Assembly (NCBI GenBank): GCA_035610365.1
Contig: CM069433.1
Span: 132,388,545 to 132,452,544 of the forward strand
Source: Aquatica leii
Lineage: Eukaryota > Arthropoda > Insecta > Coleoptera > Lampyridae
Length of the DNA: 64,000 nt
Reading direction: 5' to 3'
The translations under genes were made by a program, and so were the position numbers. Shown one piece after another: positions 11,490 through 23,745 of this stretch (positions within the stretch are counted from its first letter, which is position 1; the number at the start of each line of letters is the position of its first letter). The notes under the pieces were generated by a model. The model was not told where the DNA came from. It was given only the letters and a program-made list of their open reading frames with translations, and did not search any database.

Positions 11490-12596
11490 GTTTCCGGCTT
11501 TAATCGTTACTTATTAAATGCAATCATGTCAGCAACTAGTATTCGTTAGATGGGCAAATCGAATCATTCTACTTCATTATTTTCTGCTGGAGCATATGAT
11601 CACGAAGACTTGGTGGCACACCTGTTAAAAATCAATTAAAAATTTGCGCACATGGTGTATTAATATCGGATAAAATTTTCGCATTTTTATTATTATTTTA
11701 TTTTATTTTAATTTTTAGCATTTTTTAGAGAAGTGTTTTGGTATGCCATTAGCGCTAATCGCATGTTGGAAACAGAGTAAGTATCTTCTTTCTGTATTTA
11801 ACTATTGTTTTGGTGTCGATCGTATGCACGAACGACTAAATATGCGCATGCTGTCACAAGTAGATTACCCAAACTTTTTTCAATTATCTGTCAAATTATA
11901 ACCGTACGCGCTTTGCTTCTTAATATGTATTCAGTTTTGAATTTGTAATGGTTCAAAACTATCTATGCGTAGGAGGTGTGTTAAGGTTATGATATAATCG
12001 AAACTGTCGTTCCTTTGCAAACAGTTCTTAAAGGTGTATTTTTTTTCTATTCTTTTAAAAAATGCTGTACATAAATGTACTGATTGTTTGATTAGTTGTG
12101 TTTGATTTGTTTATCTTAAGTGTTGTCAGGTGAAAACTGGCACCTGGCGTTTTTTCCTTCCCGTTTTGACATTTTTTTAATCGAAGGTAACTGGTCGCCC
12201 TTCAGCAGAGTGCAGAATTTACGATTTACCGTAACAAGTTCTAAAAAAAACAGTTGGTACATACGGTTTGCGCAACGTCTTTTAATCATTCTACACTACC
12301 TATTACGTTCCTAATGTTAGAACATTGAAAGGATTCATAACGGAAAATAATTGTTACAGATTCTCTAATTTCACATAAAATATTAAAAATCAATGAAACA
12401 TTAAGTAAGCGCACTCGACTGGAAGAAAAATTTAAAGTGATAAAATTTATTAGAAATGTGCATGAGAAGACTAAAATAAAAGAGTTTAATAAACCAAATA
12501 TGTATTATATTCAAACAAAAATATTTACATTTAACACTAAACAATCGATATGATGAATTAAAACTAATATATATATATATATATATATATAGTTAT
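11482..12596. other. Unassigned AT-rich DNA with one exon-like segment
   Basis: There is no clear gene. At 11719-11776 a 58-nt segment lies between a pyrimidine-rich acceptor-like stretch ending TTTTTAG and a donor-like GTAAGTATC at 11777; two of its three frames are open. This is the only such pairing I noted and may be chance. At 12128-12148 a short palindrome CAGGTGAAAACTGGCACCTG occurs. A TA microsatellite occupies about 12567-12591. Confidence 0.4.
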
Positions 12597-12716
12597 AAAC
12601 CGCACGCAATTGAGCCCGATATTTAAACAGGTGCCCGATGAGCCCGGGCGGTAACGCCTTTCTACACGACGTTATTAGCGCGCTGTTAAGCCCGACTGCG
12701 TTGCCAATATTATACA
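12567..12716 (-). repeat. GC-rich short repeat with TA tail, copy 1
   Basis: On the minus strand this island contains repeated GGGCT/GCCCG blocks and ends CGGTTTATAACTATATATA running into a TA microsatellite (12567-12591). It resembles 15727-15838 on the plus strand, which also ends GGTTTATATG plus a TA run, and 13240-13350. The body is far richer in G+C than the surroundings. A short repeat with a simple-sequence tail suggests a SINE-like retroposon, but I do not see clear A and B boxes, so the class is open. Confidence 0.5.
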
Positions 12717-13204
12717 CGCTCTAAACGTAGTTATTAAGCAAAATTTGACAATGATTTGAAATTTTAATATTTGCGTTTAGTCTTTGCAGATAACTTTCTT
12801 AAACATCTTCCGATCTAATAATTTTTTTTTAATTTAGCTTGATTAATATTGACGTAACAAATAAACTTTCTGTAGATTTAAAATAAAAACTGTATTCAAG
12901 CATTAAACTCTTTTTATGATTGGTGCAAAGTTTGTTTTATTTGTAAATATAATTCAAAATTGTAAGCTATAACTTGTGTGTATTAGCAAATTCTTATCTG
13001 AAAAAAAACATACTCAAAACGGCAGCAAATTAAATAATTTTCTTTAAAATTCCGCATGTAACTCTGTTTTTGACAACTTTTTTAAAGAAATGTTAAATTT
13101 AACCGTTGCCGCAAGTTGCACGACTAACGTAGAGTGTGTTATTTATCATCATTTGACACAAATTAATTTTTAAATCAAACTTACAATATACCGCATAATA
13201 AAAA
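12717..13204. other. AT-rich non-coding DNA, nothing recognised
   Basis: No ORF of interest, repeat or RNA gene was seen in this 490-base stretch. Confidence 0.6.
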
Positions 13205-13350
13205 AAATAATGATTCTACAATCGTATTTTGATGACATACGCATATATACAGAGATGCGCCTAAAACTGAGATATATAACGGTTCTTCGGGCTAGAGAAC
13301 GTAGCGTTTATATGTTCTACGGGCTCAACAACAACCTGTTTACATGTTTG
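13205..13350 (+). repeat. GC-rich short repeat, copy 2
   Basis: This matches 15665-15816 in the same orientation. The shared parts are AATCGTATTTTGAT, then TTCTTCGGGCTA, GCGTAGCGTTTATAT in the two variants, and TCTACGGGCTCAACA. An open 64-codon frame crosses it, and a corresponding 82-codon frame crosses the other copy. Both give VYxFYGLNxNxF, because the repeat is conserved, not because a protein is evident. The TA tail is degenerate here. Confidence 0.6.
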
Positions 13351-15499
13351 TACCTACATATTCTTATTTACGCACACAAAGTTTTTTTAATAAATCGGAA
13401 ATAAATTGAAAGGTTAGTTTTGGGCATACAGTATGTCATACAACATTATCATGAAATTTTAGTTGAAATTAAAATATGTATGTGATAGTAAATAGAATAC
13501 TCTGTTTCAAATAACGAAATTGAGGAATTCTGATAAGTAGTCTGAAACATTTTCACTCAATTTATTTGTTCCTTAATGTGGACGTTAAACGCCGATTAAA
13601 GTAACAGATTTATCATTAATCGGACCGTCACAAACTATTAAAAAAAGCTTAGAACGAACTGCAGATCATCATATAGTAACTCCAGAAACAATGTTCGATT
13701 TCTGCTCTAATGAAATTCTTGGCATAAAAATTAGTTTTTTGTATCGAGTGTGAATGTTCAAGCTGCTGTAACGTATGTATTAATAAGATAATAACATAAA
13801 AAGGTACAATAATTTAATATAGTTTAGGTTTCTCACGGTCACAGCTAGTTGATACCGTAAAGGTATTCAGTTTTCTATAATTGTGATGCTGTCAATATCG
13901 TTAAGCCAATAAGCTAAGCCTTCTAAGAAAATATAATATTTTATTTCAAAAAATTCAATATTCTATCATATGTTATATTTACGTAATAAATCTCACTTAC
14001 AATACACACAATTTCAATGAAAATTAAAACATAATATCACGTTTAAAAAACATTCAACCTACTTGCTATAATATAAGATACAAACAAAATAGATAAAACT
14101 TCACTAAATATATAGAAAACAAACATGTAGTGTTTTATGAATTTTCACACAAAAAAGTAACCAATTGCAAATAATATTTTTAACCTAATAAAATTAATAA
14201 GATATTTGCTTTAAAAAACCAAGTGTATAGGCACTAAGAATGTGACCAATGACGACCAATGTAGCTTGAAAAACGCGATTTCATCGAATTTCAAGCTTTT
14301 TTTTTGTACGAAAAATGAGTTTTTTGATCAGTTGTTGGGTTTATTTATTTAGGATATGTAAACTTAATTTCTGAATAACATTGGGTGCTTACATTAAGCG
14401 ACCAAGACACTAGAGTCAGTTAAAAATCACTGAAAATAAGTTAAAAAACGTATTTTTAGCAGCGCGTCATTGTTGATCAGTGTTGAATAAATTTTCGTTG
14501 TGCACTCAAAAAAAGCATAAAAATGATGTTTTTCAATTCGGTCAGGTGAAAACGGGCGTTCATCAAAACTAAATGTGCGTAGATTTCTTTTTTAGGACTC
14601 TAAAATAAGTCAGCCTTTACTTTTAGACGATTTTATATAAAATGACTCAAACTTTAAACAAAAATTTTATTTCTTGTAAGAAGTGGATTAACTGTTTGTC
14701 TTAATTATTATTTTTCTAACTTTTAAGTAAATTGTCATCATAATTACTTAACAACTCTGTGTCGATTTTAAAATTTATGACTGTAAGCTTTGTTTCTTTT
14801 TCTGCTATTACAATTCTTTTTTTTCAATTTTGTTTGTAAAAGCTTTGTGTTGGTAAAACCAAATTTAACTTTTTTTTAATTGTACAGTGTTATCTGCAAA
14901 ATTATCATAACTTTCTATAATTATTTCACGAGAAGTAATATTTTCCAATTAATTCTACAAAACTCTTTCAGACTACTAAAAAATTTCCATGCTTCTAAGA
15001 ATTTTTACACTACAAAACGAGATTCCTACATTGTTTTTAAAGATTTTTAGTAAAATAAAAAAAACTATATGAGAAATGCTAATATCATATCCTAAGACAT
15101 ACCTTTTTCGTTATAACGTTTTTATTAAATGTATGTATTTATGTTTCAAATTATTTTATAGGTATCACATCATGAATGAACCAACAAATCATTCTTATAA
15201 CTTTAAAGTTTTTTAGCTACCTATATTGTACTTTTGATCCAAATCTCTTTAGAAGTTTTCAAATAATTTTTTCAATACTTTAGTTTTAATTTAATTTAAT
15301 AGTTATAAAAATACCACATTCTACATATGTACGTACAAGCATCACGTAGAAATTGCAAACGTTTTTAAAAATCAACTTTCGATTTTTGACTAAAACCATT
15401 TGTATTGTTTTTGTGAAAAATTATTAAAACGTGATGATACTCAAAAAGTGCATAAAATTCATACTAAAGTGAAATACACTAAGAGTATACGTTTATTGC
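13351..15499. other. AT-rich spacer between the two direct repeats
   Basis: This interval of about 2.1 kb has no ORF above 60 codons and no recognisable protein remnant, so the flanking direct repeats are unlikely to be LTRs of a recent retrotransposon. No RNA genes were seen. Confidence 0.5.
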
Positions 15500-15838
15500 T
15501 TGTTATTAAGCCCGTCCAACGTTGTCGCATGTTGGGCTACACAACGTACCGTCCGTGTCTGTGGACAGTTTGTATATAAAAGCGACCTCTGCAGTGACTA
15601 ACTCTGAACTATTTTATATATAATGCAGATATAAACGGTACAATATGAAGCCCGGCCAAATTTTTGGATTTACACGTTTTGATGCTTATATAATCGTATT
15701 TTGATTATATACACATGGATACGTAGATGAGCCCGAAACCGGGCTTAATAGCGTTTCTTCGGGCTAAAGAGCGTAGCGTTTATATATTCTACGGGCTCAA
15801 CAGCAACCGGTTTATATGTCTATATATATATATATATA
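15500..15838 (+). repeat. GC-rich short repeat, copy 3, with TA tail and TATA-like box
   Basis: The conserved core (15665-15816) aligns with 13205-13350 and inversely with 12598-12716. It ends in a TA run (about 15821-15838). Upstream at 15508-15660 there are further GCCCG/GGGCT blocks and a TATATAAA at 15573-15580. The TATA-like box could mark a promoter for the repeat, but no downstream gene is evident and such strings are frequent in AT-rich DNA. Confidence 0.5.
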
Positions 15839-16141
15839 ATAAAACTAAAAAACAAAAGAATCGAATAATTGTAGAAAGACATAGCACAAGCCAAAAACCA
15901 GGGAAACGCGTTCTACAAGAATATAGTACCAATTATATCAGAAAATTTGGATTACAGAAGAACGACATATGTTGATTAAATTTCATTAAAAGTCAATAGA
16001 AAAAAGTGGTCGTGAAGAAGTCTCTCTTGAATTGAGTTGAGTTACTTATTAAACGATCTCAGAGGCGGAAATTCAGTACGCCCAACAATGGGAAGTCCCC
16101 TGTCTAAAACCAGGTAATCGCAAAAATGCTTAAACAGGAAG

Positions 16142-16965
16142 GTGATAATCTCGAAAAAAACTTTTTATAAACAACTACCTATAAGAAATATAGCTAAACC
16201 ATGTAATAGCTACACTACCTCTTTCGATAGGATTAAGACATGGACATCCGTTAAAACACCAGAGGACGCTAGAATCGACTCTAGATACTCAGGTCTTATC
16301 AAAAATATATACTCAAATGCTACATTGCAAACACGAATTAACTAAGACTTTAATTCACGCTTCGAAATAGAGTTAGACAATGGAATGTCATATCACGAAA
16401 ATTATTGTTATTGGCGTCAGACAACAATAAAACTGGCAGGATAAGGGCGTAAATATAAACGTAAGATTTCTGACGGTATATTTTTAATAAATACAAAAGC
16501 AAAAAAACGGCCTAAAATTGAATTTAAATAAGACTAAAATAATAGACAAGCTAAATCAAATATATTCGTAGATGATGTTATCTTAGAAAAAGTTGGCAAG
16601 TATGTCTATTTAGGCCATACTGTTAAGATAAGCAAAGAAAACCAAAAAGAGGAACTGAAATAAAAAATGCACTTAGAGTGTGCAGCATTTGGTAAATCAT
16701 ATTCTTACAGATAAAAATCTACCTTTGTATCTAAAACGTAAATTGTATATTTTCGATATAGAGACAATGGCAATAACTATAATCATGGCAGAAAAATTAA
16801 AAAATCACCCAAAGAACTATCGAACGAGTTATGCTGTCAATTACACTGAAATTTGGAGAAGAATAATGGAGAAAAATGCAAAGCTCAGATGGCAAGACAT
16901 ATTGTAGGAATGAAAGAGAAAAGCTGAACATGCGGTTGGTCTGATTAGAATTGTTGATTAGCATT
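16142..16965 (+). pseudogene. RTE-like non-LTR reverse transcriptase remnant
   Basis: Several frames together show the C-terminal half of an insect endonuclease/reverse-transcriptase of the RTE kind. The segment from 16142 reads LIKNIYSNATLQTRI, as in the palm region before the YADD box. About 16575 onwards reads KVGKYVYLGHTV followed by AAFGK. Then ERVMLSITLKFGE and KLRWQDIL correspond to the usual MLG-x-SLRDR and KW-x-AGH region. The YADD motif itself is missing, apparently deleted, and stops and frameshifts are frequent, so it is dead. 5' and 3' boundaries are not defined. Confidence 0.55.
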
Positions 16966-17369
16966 TTCGATGTATCAGTTCATGGTGACTGCCACACAAT
17001 TTTGCTTGAGTGTATATACTATGATTTGTTGTTTACCAATTTTTACGGCTAGTTCCAAATACTTGTGAATATTAGTTATTGTTAAATTTAAAATAATTTT
17101 GAATAAAAACAAAGATCTAAAATTTAAAAGGTTCGTTCGTACTTTCGTAGACTCTTTTCTATATCTTTGTCTTCTTCTAATTTTACTAAAGGAAACAAAA
17201 TTATAAATCAAATAGGTTTAAATAATTTCTTCTCTATTTCGACCACTCTTTCAATTTTTGCAAAAAAAATTGTAAAAAAACAATATTAATATTTCATTTT
17301 GTACACATAACACACTTATTTTTAGTTAACAATAGAAAACAAAATCTTATATTACATAAAGCTGTAGTA

Positions 17370-17925
17370 TATAAACTTATTTGTTCTTTTTGTAATTCTT
17401 CATAGGTTGGTCAAACAGGTAAAAAATTAGGGTAAGTGAACATTTATATTTTATAAACAAGTATTTGATACCAATATTTCTAATACTAATTCATTACATT
17501 ACATTCATTTTATTGAGACTTAAGTGTTAAAATTTTACGCGTGTGTAATAAATATTTTCTTCCTTATTCACTAAAAATTATTCAAATAAACAGAATTTCT
17601 AATTGCATTTCTATAAAATGGCTTAATGAAATTCTTCTCTTCTCAGTTCAAAATTGTAAGTGTTATTCTATTTCTGTTTTTACTTTTCTTTATCGTTAAA
17701 TGTTAATCGTTTATGAATTTTTATTATATAGGAGACTGTTTCTAAAATTTTAAATATGCTTAATTGGGATTTCATTATTTGTCGATAGTATTTGAATTTC
17801 GTTAGTATTCTTTATTTATATTTCAATTTTATCATTGAGTATCTTAGTTGTGCTGATGATGTTAGTTATTACTAGCAAAAGATGTTCGATTGATTGATTG
17901 AAATAAAATATTAAAAAAAATATGT
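17370..17925 (+). pseudogene. Penelope-like element 3' end (GIY-YIG remnant plus terminal motif)
   Basis: From about 17379 one frame reads VVYKLICSFCNSS, stop, VGQTGKKLG, the core of the PLE-type GIY-YIG endonuclease (VYKxxC-x2-C-xSSYVGQTxxxL), with the YVG tyrosine codon changed to a stop (TAG). The rest of the nuclease is lost. About 470 bp downstream, CTGATGAT (17853) is followed by GTTAGT-TATT-ACTAGC and AAAAG, matching the CTGANGA-stem-GAAAC motif at the ends of other PLEs here, with GAAAC decayed. The two together support one decayed PLE 3' end. Confidence 0.6.
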
Positions 17926-19590
17926 ATATTGTGGGGAAGACTTAGAGAATGAAAACACTTTAAAAAGTCGTAAATTATATAATAATGGCAAAACTATATA
18001 ATAACTTTCCATAAACAAACTGTGTTTGAGAAACGGAAATATAAAAACAGAGTTGTTATTTTTACATCAATCTTAATTTTTTTATATAGTATTCGCGAAA
18101 GAATTCAAATCACGCTTGTGACCTATAAATAATAATTCGATTGATACTGTCAGTCGCAGCCCTGTTTTGCATTAATCCCTTCCATGTAAAATATAATTTC
18201 AAGTCAAAATCAGGATTATACATTATACGATTTTAATGTCTATTTTGAATTTGATTTGATTACAAGTTGAAGTTATAAACAACTCATCAATGAGGATACC
18301 CAGTTTTTATTGGTACGCATTCCTTTGCACGTCGAAATCAGTTTATGCATAATAATTGTTACTACTTTCTTCGTCAAAGTAATTAGCATATATGTCTAAG
18401 TAAAAGCATAAAATTAAACGTGTAATTATTATGCAGCTATCTATTGAATGTCATACAAAACCTATTTAATAGAACGTTTAACATGAAAAATAAAACAAAA
18501 TTTAGATGAATTAAAAGTATTTTAATTTTTTAACCATCAAAGTATTTGTCTTGATTATTGGTAACTTGCAACCATATTCTCCAAAGTTTTTAATTTGCTA
18601 TAGAATTTTCTTGTTTTTTCATTCTTTATTGTTTCAGTTCTCTAATTTTTTTTCGTTTAATGAGATCAGGTAGGTTAAAAAAGTTAAAAAGCAAAATACT
18701 TTCCATCGCCGGCGAACACTTTTTCTAATAAAATGTTTTTCGGACGAATTGGACCTATGACGATTTCGGATTATCAGACGAAATTTTCCGACTAAAATTT
18801 TCTGCACAAATTCCTGCGTGTTTTGAAAAGTAATAACAAACACGTGCTGAAACAGCAAAGGGTACTATTTGTGCAAGACCTAAGTTTCCAAGGTTTAGAT
18901 TTTTCTGTAGTTTGATCAATGGGTAGTTCTACAGCAAATTGTTTCTTTATTTGCAAAATATTTTTTATCAGATAGTGATTATAAATATTTTACTAACTTT
19001 TATTATTGTTTATTTCCAATTAACAAAAGACAAAACATACCATTTTGAAACCAAACCAACCACACTTGAGCGCATACTACGTTTTACAAAAGATTAGGAA
19101 ATGCACGATTATACATAATACATCAACATTCTACCTTAATCGTAACATTCTTACTGTCAGTACCTACCACGTTTATTTAAAACAAAATGCATGTTTAGTT
19201 TAGGAACAATTTTCGTCAATGCATCTGCTAATATAAATTCAGTAGAAATGTGCGAGATTCCTTTCTTGCAGTGTTGATGGACCATTTCATGACTTGCTGT
19301 TCCTTTGATATTCCGTAATACCCTTTTTGCATGTTTCTGTGTAATAATTATTAAATTTACTCAACCCGTCAATTCCCATGATCACTGTGATGAATATTTC
19401 ATTATGAAATTCAGTAATTATTACTTTTTGTTGATTGAAATAACTATAAAATTCTTTATTTGCGAAAAAAATTTAAACTAGGGCGCAAAAGGCATGTCAC
19501 CCTGAGGTGACACCGGGAATCAGGTAACAAAAAATTAGTAATTGTAATATTTCATTTTAATTTATTTTTTATTATTATATTTATACCAAC
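17926..19590. other. AT-rich non-coding DNA, nothing recognised
   Basis: There is one 74-codon minus-strand ORF (18634-18858) without recognisable motifs. Nothing else was seen. Confidence 0.55.
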
Positions 19591-19594
19591 AGTG

Positions 19595-20830
19595 TACATG
19601 AAGTCTCACTTGACATCGTTTACACATTAATCTTGTACGTTTGCGACATTCTGCTCATCTTCTTTGTGAACATTCCTGCCTAACATGCTCTCCGGAGGAA
19701 CCTGTTTGCTTTACCTCACCAGGAATCCTTGATGCCACTGAAGAACCATATTCTGGATTCTTCTGTGGAGGTTTGCCAAATTGTTTCATATAGGCTTGAA
19801 CAATATTTCTCCGATATTCACAGTACTTCATTGACGTCGACGAAACTTGTTTGTAAACGTACCAAGCATTTTGACACGCTACATCAATGCCGAATGCAAA
19901 TAAGAGAAAAGCCACCACTTTTTTCCGCTTAAACCCACTCTCAAGGAATCTACGTTTTCGTCGAATCTATCCACTCCCCCCATTTATTTGTTGTACGTCA
20001 TGACAACATTCGGGCAGTCAACTTGGATTTTGTTTCTCTTTCCTTCAATAGATCCAACCCGATCTACTATCTAAATGGGACTAACACTGTGGCAATTAGA
20101 AACAAGTGTGACGGTACTATCGGACAATTGATAATTTCTCTGTGGTTCTGAAGGAAAATTGTATGGTCCTAATTCAGGTGGAAGTTGAGATTGCATCAAT
20201 AACATAACATCAACTCCCAATGCGTACTCCTCCTGATAAAGCAATGGTGCTGATTTGCTTCCCTGGTACTGTTAGAAACTAACTTAATAACCCAGTCTAG
20301 TCGCATTTGACCACAATGTATATCCAAACCTCAGAGTTTTTCAATGGATGTGTTGTTTCGTGCTGTGTTTTCCATAATAAGGACACATCGTTTCGTCAAT
20401 TGATAGATGACTCGTAACCGCTTTAGAAAAATTTTGAAGATTCATTAACTTAAAATATTGTCTAACTTTTCCAAATTTGTCATTTTCGGGTAAGTCAAAA
20501 TTGTTTGAAACATGTAAATATTGCTGGATCTCAAAAAATCGATTGCGGCGAATACTGTTTGCAACTAACGTATTGTGGACATCAGACTGAACTTCCCAAA
20601 ACATTCTCATGTATTTTGGTCGTAAGTAACGTGTTAACAAAAAAAACTTTTATTTCTTCAGCAGTTACATTCATTTCCGCATTTCTCTGCCTAGAATATA
20701 AATCATTTCTACAATCAATTGAATAATATCTTGTCAAAACATCATCTCAAAGCATTCAATTGGTGTCATATTAAGATCGTCCTCAGGAAATAAAAATTCA
20801 TCTCCAGTTTTCGCATTTTTTTTCGTTTAT
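19595..20830 (-). pseudogene. piggyBac transposase pseudogene
   Basis: Read on the minus strand, the pieces follow piggyBac order. Near 20800 is FLFPEDDLNMTPIECFEMMF (N-terminal 'tP-x-x-cFe' region). The 99-codon ORF 20341-20640 has LRPKYMRMFWE and LSIDETMCPYYGKHSTKQ, where the Asp in SIDE is the first catalytic Asp. Then come RFGYTLW, QGSKSAPLLYQEEYALG, TVTLVSNCH, YNKxMGGVDRFDEN and GKKWW. At 19655-19918 are NAWYVYKQ and the C-terminal Cys-rich finger (C-x-x-RC-x-V-x-LH-x-HC spacing, about 19595-19690). An internal segment around the second catalytic Asp (DNFFTS region) is deleted near 20130-20160, and stops and frameshifts are present. It is dead. No terminal repeats were identified. Confidence 0.8.
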
Positions 20831-21350
20831 ATATATTTGCTCGGCTGTTTTTTGGTTCAAAAACGCAAAAACTACATTTAAAGATTTAAAATTGATGGTT
20901 GAAAATGAATTTTAAAATTCAATGCAGTGAGTATTGTAATAAAAATTTTAAAAACTATCTAGCGCAAAATGGAGTTCAACATCAGAAGACAATTCCATAC
21001 ACACTAGAACAAAACTATATTACAAAAAGAACAAATATATAAAATCCAGATTATGATGATGGATTCTAGCAGTAGCATGCAATACTGCAGTATATCTAAA
21101 AAATAGATTAACACATGGAGGAACACATAGAATTCTAGAAAGTGTAGGTACAGGTAAAGACATAGATCTCAGCCATTTAAAGATTTTTGTTTGTTGTGCT
21201 TACGTCCATATACCGAAAGAAAAGCGGATCGCTGTTATTATTGCACGAGCAAACAACAACAGATAGTTGTTCCAAGTATCACCTTTTTGATTACGTTAAA
21301 ATTTATATTTTTGTCTTGTCTGATAACAGCTAAATCAAAAACAAAATAAA
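20831..21350. other. Unassigned AT-rich DNA
   Basis: This may contain the 5' flank of the piggyBac copy. No TTAA-bounded terminal repeats or ORFs were recognised. Confidence 0.4.
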
Positions 21351-21354
21351 TTTG

Positions 21355-21885
21355 CTGATATGCATTCACAAGCTTGGCTTAGTTTTCAAAACATTGGCTT
21401 GAAATCAAGGGTAGTATTTGGTGCCTATTACACTTAAATAAATCTAGTAATGCTATAACCATAAAATGTTTATTGTGTATTTCTTATTATCAAATTAACA
21501 ATTAGAAAATTAAGATAACGTAAATATGAATTTGGGTTTATTTATTAATACAGGCGCGGATCACATTTGATACCAAATACTAAATGACTCGTTGTGCCTT
21601 CATTTCAGTTCAAAATGAGGTAACCTATGCTAGCAGTTGCGTAATTGTTTATATTGTGAGCTGTAACTCGTGCGGGGTACGTGTTCTAAGGCCATAGACT
21701 ATTTTTACGGAAAGAGCAAAAATACGTTTGAAAAAGCTTGAAACCTTGATGAAGCTTAGAAAAGCTTGAAAACCAAGCCAAACCCATATCCAGAAACATC
21801 AAGCTAAGTCAAGTTTTTATTTTTAAAACACTTGACTTTCAAGCCGAAACCAAGCTTTTACCTTTCAAGACAAGCTACTTGCTTT
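21355..21885. repeat. CAAGC/GCTTG-rich repeat pair
   Basis: The block at 21735-21885 is packed with CAAGC, AAGCTTG and CCAAGCC words in both orientations. A shorter block at about 21368-21410 contains ACAAGCTTGGCTTAG and TTGGCTTGAAATCAAGG, inverse to the words at 21739-21782. The paired inverse arrangement about 400 bp apart resembles subterminal repeats of a non-autonomous DNA element. Termini and a target duplication were not found. Confidence 0.4.
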
Positions 21886-21934
21886 ACTAAATATTTGACA
21901 AATGCTACTTAAAAGAAAATTTGTGAGGTAAGAA

Positions 21935-22045
21935 GTTTTAGGTTTTCGCCTTACCGTGCTTATTTGGTTCAATACCATACAACGATATTTTTAAGTCAAA
22001 AAATGCGACGGTCTAGTTGGTAACTACCACGTCGGTGAGTTGGCG
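21935..22045 (+). repeat. Repeat R2 (CCTTACCGTG family), copy 1
   Basis: The unit contains TTAGGTTTT, CCTTACCGTG, ATTTGGTT, CAACGATATTTTTA and AAAAAATGCGACGG. The same words recur at 23448-23745. I see no coding potential; the class is unknown. Confidence 0.5.
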
Positions 22046-23440
22046 TGGTTGAAAATGCTATAATAGAAAAAAGAAAAATAGGCGCCACTGCGTTTTACTG
22101 GCAAAACCCTCGGCTCGGAGACACCCAGTGTACGTCTGAACCTACCATCAAAGAGATTAGAAGAAATGTAAACAACAGTCAACGAGAGAAAGTAACACAG
22201 TGTATATACATATTTTCTTCAATCAATAAAAATGCAATTTTCTTATTACATTCCGATAACAAACTAATAATTTGTCTTTTAATAAGAAGCAAGAAACAGA
22301 AAAAAAAGTCAAATACTTAACGCGGTCAATAAATTTCAAAACAATCTTGAATCACGAGTAATTATTAATAATACCGTAAAATTACAAAGCAAATCGATCA
22401 AGTATTAACGATTACATGCATTGCAACAATATAGTTATTAAAAAGAATTCGTAGTGAACCTTTAAATGAATACAAAATATAAAACTTACTCCAGACCGAA
22501 CATTCCTTATCGTAGCTAGATGTCAGCTACATCAATAATGTTACTTTCGAAACTTGCGAATATTGTAAGCTTACATTCATCGACGTGTTTGCTAAACTCT
22601 GGCCATGAGTAAATTAAAAATTTAAGGATACTCGATCGGAATCAAGTCAACGTACACAACAATTGTTCAATCACGAATAAAGCTGAATTATTATTGACCT
22701 TAGCTATACAAAAAAAAAACTGCTGATAGTTGAACATAATTAAATTGCTGAAGGATGAACAGAAAATAAAAATATAGACGCAATACAAATAGAGAATTTG
22801 ATACACATTAAATTACATTTAAGTTGTAGAAGAAAGGCACTAGCTCCAAGAAAATATTTCCAAATTGGAGACTGACATATCGTAGAAAGTACGCAGCAGC
22901 TATCTTACAAGAGAATATTCCTAAATTACCAATGTTTGATTAAGATTAAGGTCTCCTGTTTTCACCTGTATCGTCTGCCTAAACTACTTTTTGCGTGATA
23001 TGATCCAGATAATTGTGAAACGGTGCATCTTTTCACATTTGTTAAATAGAAATGTGTATATTGCTGTAAAACGTTAAATTTTAGCGAAAAGAACGATGGT
23101 GTCATATCACTATTTTGTTACCTGCACGCAATTTCTAATTTTGCGGAAAAATCGCTCCAAGAACTTTCAATGAACAGAATTCCCCATCCATAATTTACTT
23201 CGCTTAAAGACTAATAGTAAACGACGTGTAATTAAGTAAAAATAAAAGTACTTACAGTTCAAAGATTGCAAACAACTATGGATTATGTGCAGTGAGCACT
23301 GAAGTAGAAAGTCAAATAGGACTGATCAAGTATTCGATGAACCACCCCCCACCAGATCGATTTACGTCGAAATAACCAACCGGTGTCGGCGTACCACTGA
23401 GGTGGAAAACATTTAATTAACATACGACTTTTTTTGGAAA
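22046..23440. other. Unassigned DNA between R2 repeat copies
   Basis: One 91-codon plus-strand ORF (22045-22320) has no recognisable motif. Nothing else is supported. Confidence 0.45.
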
Positions 23441-23447
23441 ACTAATA

Positions 23448-23745
23448 ATTAATTTCTTAGTCAAAAAATGCGATGGCGCGGTTGTGAACATAGACCAAAA
23501 CCCAATGAATGTTTTTGAGGCCAATGAGTCAAGATACACCAAAACTACGTTAAAGAAACCTTTGTAAGAAAATTTTTGAAAAAAGAAAATTTAGGTTTTT
23601 ACCTTACCGTGATCATTTGGTTATATAGTGATATTCCTGTCAAAAAACGCGACGGTCGGCAGTGAACATAAACCAAAGTCCAATGGATGTTTTCGATACC
23701 TTACAACGATATTTTTTAGTTGAAAAATGTGACGGGCCAGCAGTC
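23448..23745 (+). repeat. Repeat R2, degenerate tandem copies 2-4
   Basis: Three partial units lie head to tail: about 23448-23540 (AAAAAATGCGATGG, then ACCAAAACCCAATGAATG), about 23575-23690 (TTAGGTTTTTACCTTACCGTG, then AAAAAACGCGACGG, ACCAAAGTCCAATGGATG) and about 23690-23745 (CAACGATATTTTTTAG, then GAAAAATGTGACGG). All relate to 21935-22045, which lies about 1.4 kb upstream. The unit is short and non-coding. Confidence 0.55.

Noticed and set aside
15573..15580. TATATAAA as a host promoter
   Set aside because: No initiator at the right distance and no downstream gene; TATA strings are common in this DNA.
13205..15838. LTR retrotransposon with 13.2- and 15.7-kb repeats as LTRs
   Set aside because: No coding remnants between them, no TG...CA ends, and a third inverted copy at 12.6 kb indicates an interspersed short repeat.
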